64,000 bases of DNA from Prochlorococcus sp. AG-424-E18 (GTDB lineage: Bacteria; Cyanobacteriota; Cyanobacteriia; PCC-6307; Cyanobiaceae): the NCBI GenBank assembly GCA_003210155.1, contig QCNC01000003.1, forward strand, positions 62,001 through 126,000, in the 5' to 3' direction. A program made the position numbers and the translations under genes. Below the pieces are notes generated by a model that made no database searches, was not told the origin of the DNA, and saw only the letters and a program-made list of their open reading frames with translations. The stretch's first letter is position 1, and each line of letters begins with the position of its first letter. Shown here in pieces: positions 1-9,202 of this stretch.

Positions 1-41
1 ACTCATTAGTAAACCAAATAAATCAAGATATTAGTAAATAA

Positions 42-60
42 ATATTATTTAAAATAATAT
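42..60 (+). terminator. Weak AT-only hairpin followed by a T run
   Basis: An 8-bp inverted repeat (atattatt / aataatat) with a 3-nt loop is followed by six T residues. It is made only of A and T, so its stability is poor. It could end a plus-strand transcript entering from upstream. Nothing else coding is visible in the first 236 bases, which are extremely AT-rich. Confidence 0.2.
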
Positions 61-236
61 ATTTTTTCATAAAAAATGATATAACCTCTTAAAACTAAAG
101 TTTAAATAAATATAGTTTTAACTCCTAATTAAGATAAATAATTGAATTCTTAAAGCAAAAATATTATGTATTTTTAAGTTAAATTAATTCTTTTAATAAA
201 CAGTTAATAATTAATAAAGTTTTTCGTAAATCATAT

Positions 237-506
237 TTAAAATGCTTGAACCCAGGGATAAATATCATAATTAATCCATATACCTTTTTCCCAATATATA
301 TCCTTCTCAATAAGATCTTTCAACTCGTTTTCATCATTAGAATTAAAAATTCCAAACAAATATTTGGTACATTTTGTTGGCCCTAATGTAACTAAAATAT
401 CGCTATCTTTTAAGTTTTTAAGTCTCTTAAGATGTTGTTCTCGAAATGGTTCCCTTTTAATAATTGCATCTTCACAGTACCTTCCAAAAACTACAAACTT
501 TTCCAT
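237..506 (-). CDS. YciI-like (YCII-related) domain protein
   Basis: A small 89-residue protein that resembles the YCII-related family of ferredoxin-like alpha/beta folds. It starts with the strand MEKFVVFGRYCEDA, has a helix with an EQHLKRLKNL stretch that resembles the family's R-x2-H-x2-L region, and ends with an aromatic I-Y-P-W-V-Q-A-F tail. Members are small dimeric enzymes or enzyme-like proteins, most with no assigned substrate, and I cannot assign one here. It stands alone: the neighbour at 603 is divergent, leaving about 95 bp for two promoters. Confidence 0.6.
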   Translation of the reverse strand: MEKFVVFGRYCEDAIIKREPFREQHLKRLKNLKDSDILVTLGPTKCTKYLFGIFNSNDENELKDLIEKDIYWEKGIWINYDIYPWVQAF

Positions 507-602
507 TTTAAATATAAATAATAGAATGAATAGATACTTAATAATTGCATATATTACACGCAGATTGCTATGTTATTTAATACAACTTTCTTTTAATTAA
601 TT

Positions 603-959
603 ATGCTAACTGGTAGCGATCTCCTTGCAAAAGTTAAAGAACTTGGTGATGTTAGCAAATCTGACCTAGTTCGCGCCTGTGGATATGTTTCCACTAAGAA
701 AAACGGAGCTGAACGCTTAAACTTTACCGCATTTTATGAAGCACTTTTAGAAGCAAAAGGAGTTAATTTTGGTGATTCTGGAGTTGCAGGTATTGGAAAA
801 GGTGGAAGAAAACTTAGTTATATTGCTACAGTTCAAGGCAATGGGAATCTTCTGATTGGGAAAGCATATACAGCACTTCTTGATTTAAAAGCAGGTGATG
901 AATTCGAAATTAAGCTCGGAAGAAAACAAATCAGATTATTACCTACAGAAGAATCTTAA
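603..959 (+). CDS. cyAbrB-type transcriptional regulator
   Basis: A 118-residue protein of the cyanobacterial AbrB type. The N-terminal part contains the family-typical stretch DLVRACGYVSTKKNG, followed by LNFTAFYEALLEAKG. The C-terminal swapped-hairpin-like part contains L-D-L-K-A-G-D-E-F-E-I-K-L-G. In cyanobacteria these DNA-binding dimers influence carbon and nitrogen metabolism genes. It is a single gene with its own leader and no operon partner. The family call is firm; the target genes cannot be read from this window. Confidence 0.85.
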   Translation: MLTGSDLLAKVKELGDVSKSDLVRACGYVSTKKNGAERLNFTAFYEALLEAKGVNFGDSGVAGIGKGGRKLSYIATVQGNGNLLIGKAYTALLDLKAGDEFEIKLGRKQIRLLPTEES

Positions 960-1041
960 AGACAACAAAAATTATTTGGTTAAAAAATTTTTAATTAATT
1001 TTCTATAAATAATTCCTTTAATAAATAAATTATCTTTGTAT

Positions 1042-1884
1042 TTATTTTTTTTGATCAGCAGCTAAACGCATTTCTTTACAAAACTCACCAACATTATCGA
1101 CAACATCTTTTTCACTTGAGCTCGAGATTCGTTTTACAAATGCACTCCCAATAATTACTCCATCGGCTCCCCACTCACGAACTTTATTAACATGTTCTGG
1201 AGTTGATATTCCAAAGCCAACAGCAATTGGATTGTTATTTACATCTTTTAATTTAGCAATAAGATTTTCTACTCTATTTTCCATTTTGTTTCTCTCACCA
1301 GTGACACCTGTAACACTTACTAAATAAGTAAAGCCTTTTGTATGATTTGATATTTGTTTCATTCTTTCAAAAGGAGTAGTTGGCGCTACCAATAAAATTA
1401 AGTCCATAGAATGGTTACTAACTATTTTAGAAAATTTATAAGCTTCTTCCAAAGGGAGGTCAGGAACTATTAGTCCAGAAACTCCAGCATCAGTTGCCAT
1501 CTCACAAAACCTTTCAAAGCCAAAACACAGTAATGGATTCAAGTAAGAAAAAAGGATGATAGGAATATTTAATTTACCTTTTAAAGACTCTAAAAGTTTA
1601 ATTACTTTTCTTAAGCTAGTGCCTGACTTTAAGGCCCGAGAGGCCGCCACTTGGATAACAGGTCCATCTGCAAGTGGGTCACTATACGGTATACCTAATT
1701 CAATAAGGTCAGCTCCATTTTCTTGTAACTTTAATAAGATCTCAGACGTTATTTCAATATTGGGATCACCGGCCATTATAAAAGGCATTAAAGCAAATTT
1801 TTTTTTATTTTTTAACCCACAAAACATCTCATCTATCTTAGATAAACATTCATTTTTAGTAATTTGCATTTTGTTATCTTTCAT
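1042..1884 (-). CDS. trpA: Tryptophan synthase alpha subunit
   Basis: A 280-residue TIM-barrel enzyme that cleaves indole-3-glycerol phosphate to indole and glyceraldehyde 3-phosphate and passes the indole to TrpB. Both catalytic acids are visible in the motif ADLIELGIPYSDPLADGP (Glu of LIELG and Asp of PLADG). The phosphate-binding end GFGISTPEHV and GVIIGSAFV is also intact. Length is normal. The other trp gene in the window, trpF at 32 kb, is unlinked, as is usual for cyanobacteria. A downstream in-frame ATG (MQITKNE) is an alternative start. Confidence 0.96.
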   Translation of the reverse strand: MKDNKMQITKNECLSKIDEMFCGLKNKKKFALMPFIMAGDPNIEITSEILLKLQENGADLIELGIPYSDPLADGPVIQVAASRALKSGTSLRKVIKLLESLKGKLNIPIILFSYLNPLLCFGFERFCEMATDAGVSGLIVPDLPLEEAYKFSKIVSNHSMDLILLVAPTTPFERMKQISNHTKGFTYLVSVTGVTGERNKMENRVENLIAKLKDVNNNPIAVGFGISTPEHVNKVREWGADGVIIGSAFVKRISSSSEKDVVDNVGEFCKEMRLAADQKK

Positions 1885-1912
1885 AATTTTAAGATATTTT
1901 TCTTTGAAAAAT

Positions 1913-2233
1913 TTATGGATTTTTCTCTAAATCTTCCATAAGTTTTTGCTGCTCTTCCTTTGACAATAAGTTGAATTTGGTTTCTAGTTTATCATTAACA
2001 ACTTTTTCATACTCTTTTCTATAACGCTTCCTTTGTTCCATAAAAGTCATTTTTCCATTTACAACTCTATAAACATAAGATGTTACCCAAGTAATAACAA
2101 TCAAAATCAAGATACAACTTGATAGAGTAGAGGCTGTAAAAGTATCGATGCCAATTTGCGGTGAAAATTTATAACTAATTAATCCTATTAATGAAATAAA
2201 TAAACCTATTTGTATAACTTTTCCTTTAGTCAA
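1913..2233 (-). CDS. Conserved cyanobacterial membrane protein (DUF3007-like)
   Basis: A 106-residue protein with two predicted membrane helices (about residues 7-22 and 35-57), followed by a basic helical tail MEQRKRYRKEYEK that looks cytosolic or stromal. It resembles the DUF3007 family found next to ndhL in cyanobacteria. It lies 4 nt downstream of ndhL, so the two are probably co-transcribed. A role linked to the NDH-1 complex or the thylakoid is inference from that neighbour only. Confidence 0.65.
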   Translation of the reverse strand: MTKGKVIQIGLFISLIGLISYKFSPQIGIDTFTASTLSSCILILIVITWVTSYVYRVVNGKMTFMEQRKRYRKEYEKVVNDKLETKFNLLSKEEQQKLMEDLEKNP

Positions 2234-2237
2234 TTAT

Positions 2238-2471
2238 TTACCCTTTACCACTTCCTTTTAGTCTGAGATTTAAAAATGGAGAAAATAAAATTAAACCTGG
2301 AAAGAAAAGAAATACAAGGCCATAAATTCCTAATCTTTCAAATTTGCCCATAATATTCCATCTATTATTCATCCAGTAAAATAGTAACAATGGGATAACC
2401 AATAAATAAGTAGAAATAATTCCGATATAAGCAATTAAAGTAACGAATGAATTATTGAAAAAACTTTCCAT
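2238..2471 (-). CDS. ndhL: NAD(P)H-quinone oxidoreductase subunit L
   Basis: A 77-residue thylakoid membrane protein with two transmembrane segments (about residues 8-32 and 44-65). Between them is the conserved Y-W-M-N-N-R-W and [10 protein letters not shown] region typical of NdhL. In cyanobacteria this subunit belongs to NDH-1 complexes that serve cyclic electron flow, respiration and CO2 uptake. It is the first gene of a two-gene unit with the DUF3007-like gene. Confidence 0.9.
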   Translation of the reverse strand: MESFFNNSFVTLIAYIGIISTYLLVIPLLLFYWMNNRWNIMGKFERLGIYGLVFLFFPGLILFSPFLNLRLKGSGKG

Positions 2472-2550
2472 TTTAATTTATGGTTGCTTAGTTAAAACAT
2501 AACAACTATTGGAAGTTATCGTCAGAACTAAAAATAAATAATTAAATTAA

Positions 2551-2636
2551 TGGGAGTGGGGGGACTTGAACCCCCACGAGCTAAATCGCTCGACGGATTT
2601 TAAGTCCGGCGCGTCTACCAATTCCGCCACACTCCC
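2551..2636 (-). tRNA. tRNA-Leu (anticodon UAA)
   Basis: Read on the minus strand, an 86-nt cloverleaf begins GGGAGTG and closes with CACTCCC plus discriminator A. The anticodon stem-loop CCGGA-CTTAAAA-TCCGT gives anticodon TAA. The long variable arm (CGAGCGATTTAGCTCG) is typical of class II leucine tRNAs, and the T-arm reads GGGGGTTCAAGTCCCCC. The CCA end is not encoded. The anticodon loop is uninterrupted, so there is no group I intron here. Confidence 0.97.
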
Positions 2637-2735
2637 AAAGGAATTTGCGCTTTCTAATCGTAGCTGAAAGTAACCCATTTAACCAAGAAAAATTGGAATA
2701 TTTACACTTTTAATTGTCAGATTTAATCTAATTTT

Positions 2736-3785
2736 TTAATTTACTATTCCTTCTACTTGCCATTGTAAAGTTTCACCTGCATGAAATGGTTTTATTTGTC
2801 CGACAATATTTTTTTCTTCAACAACATCAATATATTCTTCAATTTTGTTAGATCTAGAAACTAATTTCAATTTTTCTTTATTTGGTGGGACATTATAAAA
2901 ATTAGGGCCATTCAAACTTGCAAACTTTTCAAAATTATCTAGAGCATCCTCCTCTTCGAAAACTGTTAAGTAGCTTTCTAATGCTACTGGCGAATTAAAA
3001 ATGCCTGCACATCCACAAAAAGCCTTCCACTTCCTAAGGTGTGGAGCTGAGTCAGTCCCCAAGAAAAAACATTTTTTCCCACTTGTTGCCGCTCTCCTTA
3101 AAGCGAGTCTATTATTTTCCCTCTTAGCAACAGGTAAGCAGTAAAAATCACTATTTAAGCCTCCAAAAAACATTGCATTTCTATTTATATGCAAATGATG
3201 CGGAGTGATAGTAGCCCCAATATTATTTTCTTGCACAAAATCCACTGCGTAAGAGGTGGTTATATGTTCTAGAACGATTTTTAATTTTGGAAATCTTTTG
3301 GTTATTTGAGAAAGTTCTTTATCTATAAAAACTTCTTCTCTATCGAATACATCTACTTCAGAATCAGTCACTTCCCCATGAATTAAAAGAGGCATTCCAG
3401 AATCTTGCATTGATTCAAAGATCTTATATAGATTTTCTATTTTCCTAACTCCATAACTGGAATTTGTTGTGGCATTAGCAGGATATAATTTTGCGGCGAA
3501 AAAGATATTATTTTTGAAACCATTTATTAGTTCTGCTTTATCAGTCTCATCTGTAAGATACATTGTCATTAGTGGTTCAAACTTAGAACTTTCTGGCAAC
3601 GCTTCAAAAATAGATTTTTTGTAAGAGATAGCACTTTCAATAGATGTAATGGGAGTTTTAGTATTAGGCATAACGATAGCTCTCCCAAAAAATTCGGAAG
3701 TAAAATGAATGATATTTTTTAATACAAGACCTTCTCTTAAATGTAAATGCCAATCATCAGGTTTTATTATGTTTAAAGTCTTCAA
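2736..3785 (-). CDS. pyrC: Dihydroorotase
   Basis: A 349-residue zinc amidohydrolase of pyrimidine synthesis that interconverts carbamoyl-aspartate and dihydroorotate. The metal-binding H-x-H is visible near the N-terminus (DDWHLHLREG). The bridging lysine region reads FAAKLYPANATTNS, further histidines occur in LIHGEVTD and LEHITT, and the metal Asp is in FLGTDSAPH. Length fits the enterobacterial-type (class II) enzyme. It is monocistronic, with the tRNA downstream. Confidence 0.95.
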   Translation of the reverse strand: MKTLNIIKPDDWHLHLREGLVLKNIIHFTSEFFGRAIVMPNTKTPITSIESAISYKKSIFEALPESSKFEPLMTMYLTDETDKAELINGFKNNIFFAAKLYPANATTNSSYGVRKIENLYKIFESMQDSGMPLLIHGEVTDSEVDVFDREEVFIDKELSQITKRFPKLKIVLEHITTSYAVDFVQENNIGATITPHHLHINRNAMFFGGLNSDFYCLPVAKRENNRLALRRAATSGKKCFFLGTDSAPHLRKWKAFCGCAGIFNSPVALESYLTVFEEEDALDNFEKFASLNGPNFYNVPPNKEKLKLVSRSNKIEEYIDVVEEKNIVGQIKPFHAGETLQWQVEGIVN

Positions 3786-3900
3786 AATTTTTTCTATTTA
3801 ATCAATTTTAACAGCAAATTAAAATTGACAATAAATTATAGATATTCGAGGATAGTTATTAACCAATTATGAAATTTTTTATTTAAATTAAATCCTAAAT

Positions 3901-4980
3901 ATGAGTGATTTTTTATTTCCAATAATAGAAATAGTTTTAGGCGTAGTTCTACTTTTTGCTGGAGGAGAGTTCTTTATTCAAGGAGCAATATTTTTATCTT
4001 TAATTTTAGGAATACCTCAAATAGTAATTGGTTTGACAGTTGTTTCTCTTGGAACAAGCTCTCCTGAGTTGTTGGTAAGTTTGAGTTCAATTTTAAAAGG
4101 CAGTGATTCGCTTGCGGCAAGCAATGTAATCGGAAGCAATATTTTTAATGTTCTCGTTGTTTTGGGCATAAGCTCATTGATAACACCTCTTAAAGTAAAA
4201 AGCAGAATAGTCAGAAGAGATGTACCTCTTTTAATGGCAATTTCTTGTGCAGTTTGGGCTATGTCATCAACAGGCTTATTAACATTGCAAGCAGGGATAT
4301 TTCTAATATTTTGTTTAATCTTAAATACAATATGGGAAATCAATACCATAAATGAGAAAGGAGAGGAGACAAAAGATGCCGAACCAGAAATAGAAGAATT
4401 AAAAGATAACTACAAAGGGAACCTTAACATTTTACTAAAGTTAATATTGGGAATATTTCTTTTAAGCTTTGGTTCAAATATTTTAGTAAATGGTTCTCAA
4501 ACGCTCGCTACTCTTTTAGGTGTAAATGAAATTGTTATTGGTTTAACTATCGTCGCAACAGGAACATCTTTACCAGAATTAGTAACTTCAATAATTGCGG
4601 CATTTAAAGGCAAAACAGATCTTGCGATTGGTAATGTAATAGGAAGTAATTTACTCAATCAACTTTTAATCCTTGGAAGTTGCAGCATTTTTTCAGGATT
4701 TAAAGGCTTAGTAATTGAACAGAGTCTGATAAAGGTTGACTTACCTTTTATGGTTTTAACTACCTTTGCATGCTTACCAATTTTCTGGAGCAAAGGGAAA
4801 ATCACAAGAATTGAAGGATTTATTTTGCTTAATCTTTATATTTTCTACATTATCGATAAAATACTTTTCCTTAATGGATTTAACTTTCTTTCTGAATTAA
4901 GGATAGGTTTATTTATTTACTTTGCATTACTTATAGTATTTCTGATTGTTCAAGAAAAATTAAAATTTTCTAATTCATAA
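3901..4980 (+). CDS. Cation:Ca2+ exchanger (CaCA family, YrbG-like)
   Basis: A 359-residue integral membrane antiporter built as two inverted halves. The two ion-binding alpha repeats are clear: GTSSPELLVS (residues 51-60) with SNVIGSNIFN, and GTSLPELVTS (221-230) with GNVIGSNLLN. An acidic cytosolic linker (about 150-172) joins the halves. About ten to eleven hydrophobic helices are expected. The substrate is probably Na+ or H+ against Ca2+, but the sequence does not fix this. Its stop is 5 nt from that of the convergent gor. Confidence 0.88.
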   Translation: MSDFLFPIIEIVLGVVLLFAGGEFFIQGAIFLSLILGIPQIVIGLTVVSLGTSSPELLVSLSSILKGSDSLAASNVIGSNIFNVLVVLGISSLITPLKVKSRIVRRDVPLLMAISCAVWAMSSTGLLTLQAGIFLIFCLILNTIWEINTINEKGEETKDAEPEIEELKDNYKGNLNILLKLILGIFLLSFGSNILVNGSQTLATLLGVNEIVIGLTIVATGTSLPELVTSIIAAFKGKTDLAIGNVIGSNLLNQLLILGSCSIFSGFKGLVIEQSLIKVDLPFMVLTTFACLPIFWSKGKITRIEGFILLNLYIFYIIDKILFLNGFNFLSELRIGLFIYFALLIVFLIVQEKLKFSNS

Positions 4981-4985
4981 TTTTA

Positions 4986-6347
4986 TCAATACATAGTCAC
5001 AAATTCTTCTGAGATAGTTGGGTGCAAAGCCATAGTAATATCAAAGTCTTTTTTTGTTATCCCTGCATTTAATGAAATTGATACCATTTGAATAATCTCA
5101 GATGATGTTTCTCCAAACATATGACATCCTAGGACTTTGTCAGTTAGCTTATGAACTACAATCTTCAACATACATTTTGATTTATTCTTTCTAAAGGTAT
5201 TAGACATAGGGGTAAATTTGCATTTGAAAATTTTTATATTTTTTTCAGAGTAAATCTCTTTAGCTCTTTTCTCACTTAAGCCAACTGATGAAATTTCTGG
5301 AATAGTAAAAACGGCCTTAGGGATATATTCATAATTTACTTTTCTTTTTTGGTCATTAAAAAAATTATCCGAAAAAACTCTCCCTTGTTCTATTGCTACT
5401 GGAGTTAAGTTTGGCTTATTTATGATATCGCCAACTGCAAAAATATTTGAGTTGCTTGTTTGATTAAGTTCATCGACATCTAAATATTGGCCATCCATCT
5501 TAAGATTTAAAAAATCTAAATTTAAAGGCAAAAGATTTGGTTCTCTTCCTGTAGCAATAAGGACATTATTAGTTAAGAGTTTATCTCCCGAGTCTAGGGT
5601 AGATTCCAGATTCCCATTTACTTTCTTGATAGACTTTAATTGAGAATTGGAGATTATATTGATTTCAGTAAAAGTAGGTGATTCCTCTAGGCATGAAGAA
5701 AGATCCTCATCAAAACCATTAAGTAGATGTTGACCTCTAATTAATTGAGTTACTTGAGTACCTAAATTCCTGAAAATAGAAGCAAATTCACAAGCAATAT
5801 ATCCACCTCCTACTATTAATATTGATTTAGGAAACTTTTCTAATTCAAAAATATCATCACTATTCCATGCCAAATCTACCCCAGGAATATTTAATTTCTT
5901 TGGTTTACCTCCAACTGAAATAAGAATTTTTTTTGAACTGATTTTGTTTTTAATTTTCTTTGTATTTGAACAAATAATTTCTAATTCATTTTGAGAAATA
6001 AATCTTCCTAAGCCTTCAAAAATAGTTATATTCAACTTTTTTAAAGAATTTCTATGTAAATTACTTAATCTAGAAACCTCCTCTCTAACATTCTTCAACA
6101 AAATATTTGATTCAAAATTAATACCTTCATTTTTTAATCCATATCCTTCAGAAGAATCCATATTTTTTTTACTTTTAGCTGCATAAACCATTAATTTCTT
6201 AGGAACACATCCCCTTATTACACAAGTTCCTCCTATTTGATTTGCTTCTATGATTGCGACTTTTGCTCCATAACTAGCAGCACGTTTAGCCGCCGCGAGT
6301 CCTCCAGATCCAGCGCCAACAACAATTAAATCAAATTCCAATTCCAA
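4986..6347 (-). CDS. gor: Glutathione reductase
   Basis: A 453-residue FAD flavoprotein of the pyridine nucleotide disulfide oxidoreductase family that reduces GSSG with NADPH. The FAD site VVGAGSGGLAAA (about 9-20), the redox disulfide C42-V-I-R-G-C47, the NAD(P) site VGGGYIACEFA, the second FAD motif FAVGDI and the C-terminal H442-P-T-I-S-E447-E pair are all present. A GST-like gene starts 52 nt away on the other strand, so both deal with glutathione. Confidence 0.93.
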   Translation of the reverse strand: MELEFDLIVVGAGSGGLAAAKRAASYGAKVAIIEANQIGGTCVIRGCVPKKLMVYAAKSKKNMDSSEGYGLKNEGINFESNILLKNVREEVSRLSNLHRNSLKKLNITIFEGLGRFISQNELEIICSNTKKIKNKISSKKILISVGGKPKKLNIPGVDLAWNSDDIFELEKFPKSILIVGGGYIACEFASIFRNLGTQVTQLIRGQHLLNGFDEDLSSCLEESPTFTEINIISNSQLKSIKKVNGNLESTLDSGDKLLTNNVLIATGREPNLLPLNLDFLNLKMDGQYLDVDELNQTSNSNIFAVGDIINKPNLTPVAIEQGRVFSDNFFNDQKRKVNYEYIPKAVFTIPEISSVGLSEKRAKEIYSEKNIKIFKCKFTPMSNTFRKNKSKCMLKIVVHKLTDKVLGCHMFGETSSEIIQMVSISLNAGITKKDFDITMALHPTISEEFVTMY

Positions 6348-6399
6348 GACTTTTTTTAATCAATTATTATAACGTTAGTCTATAGCTTTAATTCAAATA

Positions 6400-7629
6400 A
6401 TGAATGGGATTTTGACATGGGATGATTTAAATAAATTTGAAGTAGAAGATCTTGATAGAGTCAATGGGATAAACAATTCCTACGCAAATTTAAGATTATT
6501 TGGACATAGTGAAAATGATGTATTAGTTACCCTCTATAGGGATAGGCATTCTTGGTGTCCTTACTGTCAGAAGATATGGTTATGGCTTGAATTTAAGAAA
6601 ATTCCATATAGAGTCAAGAAAATAAATATGTTTTGCTACGGCCAAAAAGAAAGTTGGTTCCTTGAAAAAGTCAGATCGGGAAAATTACCTGCAATTGAAT
6701 TTAAAGGGCAAGTTATAACTGAAAGTGATGATATCATAGCTTTTTTAGAAAATGAATTTGGAGCACTTGGATCTTTCATAACATCTAGTCACCTTATCAA
6801 AATTCGTGAGTTAGAAAGAGAAATTTTCAGATCATGGTGTAATTGGCTCTGCCGAGAAAGCTTTAATTTTATAGATAACTCTTTTAGAAAAAAAAGATTC
6901 AAAGAATCCATTTCTAAACTCGATAAAATCTTAAGTAGCTCAAAATCAGGGTTCGTTGATCCATCATTTTCTAATAATGGTGATATAGAGCCTGGTGTTG
7001 GAGATATAATTTTTATTCCCTATATGGAGAGAATGAATGCTTCACTTACTTATTATAAAGGGTTTAATTTAAGATCTAATTACCGCCATGTAGATAATTG
7101 GCTTACCCTTTTTGAAGGGACAAGTGCTTATAGAGGCACTCAAGGAGATTTTCATACTCATTCTCATGATTTACCCCCACAAATGGGAGGATGCTATAAA
7201 GAGAGCAATGAACAACAGATTACTTGTTCTAAGCTAATAGATACTGGGGAGGGTTTAGGTAATTATGAATTAAACCAAAATTATGAGTCAAAATATTATG
7301 CAACAATTGCTCTTAAAAGAGTGATAAAGCATAAAGACAATTTACTAAAGGTAAACCCATACAATAAAGAATCCTTTGACGAATCATTGAGATCAGCTTT
7401 GACTCATATGATCACAGGTGAAGTATTAATTCCTAAAAAACTATCAGGAATCTCTTTAAGATATTTAAAGAATAGAATCTCAGTTCCAAGAGATATGCCA
7501 ATCATTTCAGCGAGGTTATTAAGGCAATCATTAAATAAAATTGAATCACTTGGTGATATCAATGAAATAGATAATATACCTTTCAAGCATAGATATGATC
7601 AAAATCCCATAAATTTCATTTCTAATTAA
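6400..7629 (+). CDS. Glutathione S-transferase family protein (long form)
   Basis: A 409-residue protein with an N-terminal thioredoxin-fold GST domain (about 40-130). The redox-like site is WCPYCQKIWLWLE, followed by LPAIEFKGQVITESDDI, which matches the G-site cis-Pro and E-S-D signature. An all-helical GST C-domain spans about 145-245. The remaining 150 residues are unusual for a GST and unrecognised; they include a QMGGCY stretch. It is divergent from gor. The CPYC pair suggests a glutaredoxin-like or Omega-class type, but the substrate is unknown. Confidence 0.8.
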   Translation: MNGILTWDDLNKFEVEDLDRVNGINNSYANLRLFGHSENDVLVTLYRDRHSWCPYCQKIWLWLEFKKIPYRVKKINMFCYGQKESWFLEKVRSGKLPAIEFKGQVITESDDIIAFLENEFGALGSFITSSHLIKIRELEREIFRSWCNWLCRESFNFIDNSFRKKRFKESISKLDKILSSSKSGFVDPSFSNNGDIEPGVGDIIFIPYMERMNASLTYYKGFNLRSNYRHVDNWLTLFEGTSAYRGTQGDFHTHSHDLPPQMGGCYKESNEQQITCSKLIDTGEGLGNYELNQNYESKYYATIALKRVIKHKDNLLKVNPYNKESFDESLRSALTHMITGEVLIPKKLSGISLRYLKNRISVPRDMPIISARLLRQSLNKIESLGDINEIDNIPFKHRYDQNPINFISN

Positions 7630-7637
7630 TAGAAAAA

Positions 7638-9032
7638 CTATAAATTTTTTCTTGAATCTATTTGAAGTAAATCTCTTATTTTTTGAACTTGACTTGCAAT
7701 ATTTGGATCAATAGATAATTTTTTTTCAACTTGTTCAATAGCATACATAACTGTTGTATGGTCCTTGCCCCCAAACTCATCTCCAATTCTTGGTAGGCTT
7801 AGATCTGTCCCATGTCTCATAAGATACATACCTATTTGTCTAGCTTGACTTACTGGTTTTCTCCTACTTGAACTGATCAATTCGTCAGTAGAAACTTTAA
7901 AGAAATCTGACACTTTATTAATAACTTGTTTGGGAGTAACAACTACTCCAACACTATTCGGATCAAGCATTGGAGCAATTGATTGAACTGTCATTGGCAA
8001 GCCTGTTATTGATGCAAATGCAACAGCTCTAGTAAAGGCTCCTTCCAACTCTCGAATATTCGAAGTGAATCTTCCTGCTATAAATTGAATTAAATCTCTT
8101 GGAAGACTCATCCTCTCTTGTTCTGCCTTTTTTTGAAGAATGGCTGTCCTCGTCTCAAGGTCAGGTGGTTGAATATCTGCGGTCATACCCATTGAGAACC
8201 TAGAAATTAATCTCTCTTGAATTCCCGACAATTGATTTGGGGGTCTATCACTTGCAATAACTATTTGACTTCCTGATTCGTGAAGAGCGTTAAAAGTATG
8301 AAAGAATTCTTCCTGTGTATACTCTTTGCCTTCTAAGAACTGTATATCGTCTATTAAAATCAAATCTACATTTCTATATTTATCTCGAATAGCTGTCATT
8401 CCATCTCTTCGAATACCACTAATAACATCATTTGTAAAAGTCTCTGTAGATACATATTTAACTTTTGCTTCTGGATCTATTTCTACTCGATAATGACCTA
8501 TTGCTTGCATTAAATGAGTCTTACCAAGACCTACTCCTCCACAAATAAATAGTGGATTGAATTCTCTTCCAGGAGATTCGGCGACGGCTAAAGCTGCGGC
8601 ATGAGCCAACCTACTATTTGGACCTACAACAAATCTTTTAAAAACGTAGCGTAAATTTAAACCATTAGGATTTTTGAATTGATTTTTTGAAGAATTATAT
8701 TGATTATTACTAGAAAAAGATCTTGTTTTAGTATGAACGTTCTGTTCGTTAGGTTTATCTTCATTTGTTAAATCATTGCTTATATTCGTTTCAGATTTAA
8801 AAACAACTTTTACATCATGACCGCAGATTTCCTTTGCAGCTTTTTCAATAGTTTCACAATAATTCTTTCTTAACCAATCACTAGAAAATGTATTTGGAGC
8901 GATTAAAGTTAATAAGCCATTTTCAAAACCATTAAATTTAGCAGGCCTTATCCATGTCTCAAATGAAGGCTTACTTAAAGTTTTTTGGAGTGATTGTTGA
9001 ACTTCCGCCCAAATAGGATTAGTTGCTTGCAA
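7638..9032 (-). CDS. dnaA: Chromosomal replication initiator DnaA
   Basis: A 464-residue AAA+ initiator. Domain I is about 1-80 and the variable Asn/Ser-rich domain II about 81-125. Domain III has Walker [10 protein letters not shown] (165-173) and Walker [11 protein letters not shown]. Domain IV has the DnaA-box binding signature DHTTVM (424-429). The start is a TTG at 9032, chosen because [11 protein letters not shown] matches the normal domain I start. dnaN is not adjacent and there is no box cluster, so this is probably not oriC. Confidence 0.96.
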   Translation of the reverse strand: MQATNPIWAEVQQSLQKTLSKPSFETWIRPAKFNGFENGLLTLIAPNTFSSDWLRKNYCETIEKAAKEICGHDVKVVFKSETNISNDLTNEDKPNEQNVHTKTRSFSSNNQYNSSKNQFKNPNGLNLRYVFKRFVVGPNSRLAHAAALAVAESPGREFNPLFICGGVGLGKTHLMQAIGHYRVEIDPEAKVKYVSTETFTNDVISGIRRDGMTAIRDKYRNVDLILIDDIQFLEGKEYTQEEFFHTFNALHESGSQIVIASDRPPNQLSGIQERLISRFSMGMTADIQPPDLETRTAILQKKAEQERMSLPRDLIQFIAGRFTSNIRELEGAFTRAVAFASITGLPMTVQSIAPMLDPNSVGVVVTPKQVINKVSDFFKVSTDELISSSRRKPVSQARQIGMYLMRHGTDLSLPRIGDEFGGKDHTTVMYAIEQVEKKLSIDPNIASQVQKIRDLLQIDSRKNL

Positions 9033-9043
9033 AGTTTTATTAT

Positions 9044-9060
9044 CTAGATTATTAATCTAG
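9044..9060. repeat. 17-nt inverted repeat in the dnaA leader
   Basis: ctagatt-att-aatctag is a perfect 7-bp inverted repeat with a 3-nt loop, lying 11 nt upstream of the dnaA TTG start. It could form an RNA hairpin near the ribosome entry site or serve as a dimeric protein operator. It does not resemble the consensus DnaA box. Confidence 0.4.
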
Positions 9061-9202
9061 TTGGAATTTAATAATTGGCCATTATCAAATCACAAGATCA
9101 CGACAAATTTAAAATTATTTAACAAAGCATCGACTAAATTTATAAAAATAAATTTTATATTTTTTTTATAGGCATATAATTATTTTAAATCTCACTAAAG
9201 TA

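Noticed and set aside
364-600. Open frame opposite the YciI-like gene
   Set aside because: It runs antisense to a plausible gene and its translation has no domain-like pattern.
9033-9202. Replication origin next to dnaA
   Set aside because: I see no cluster of TTATCCACA-like boxes, and dnaN is not adjacent.
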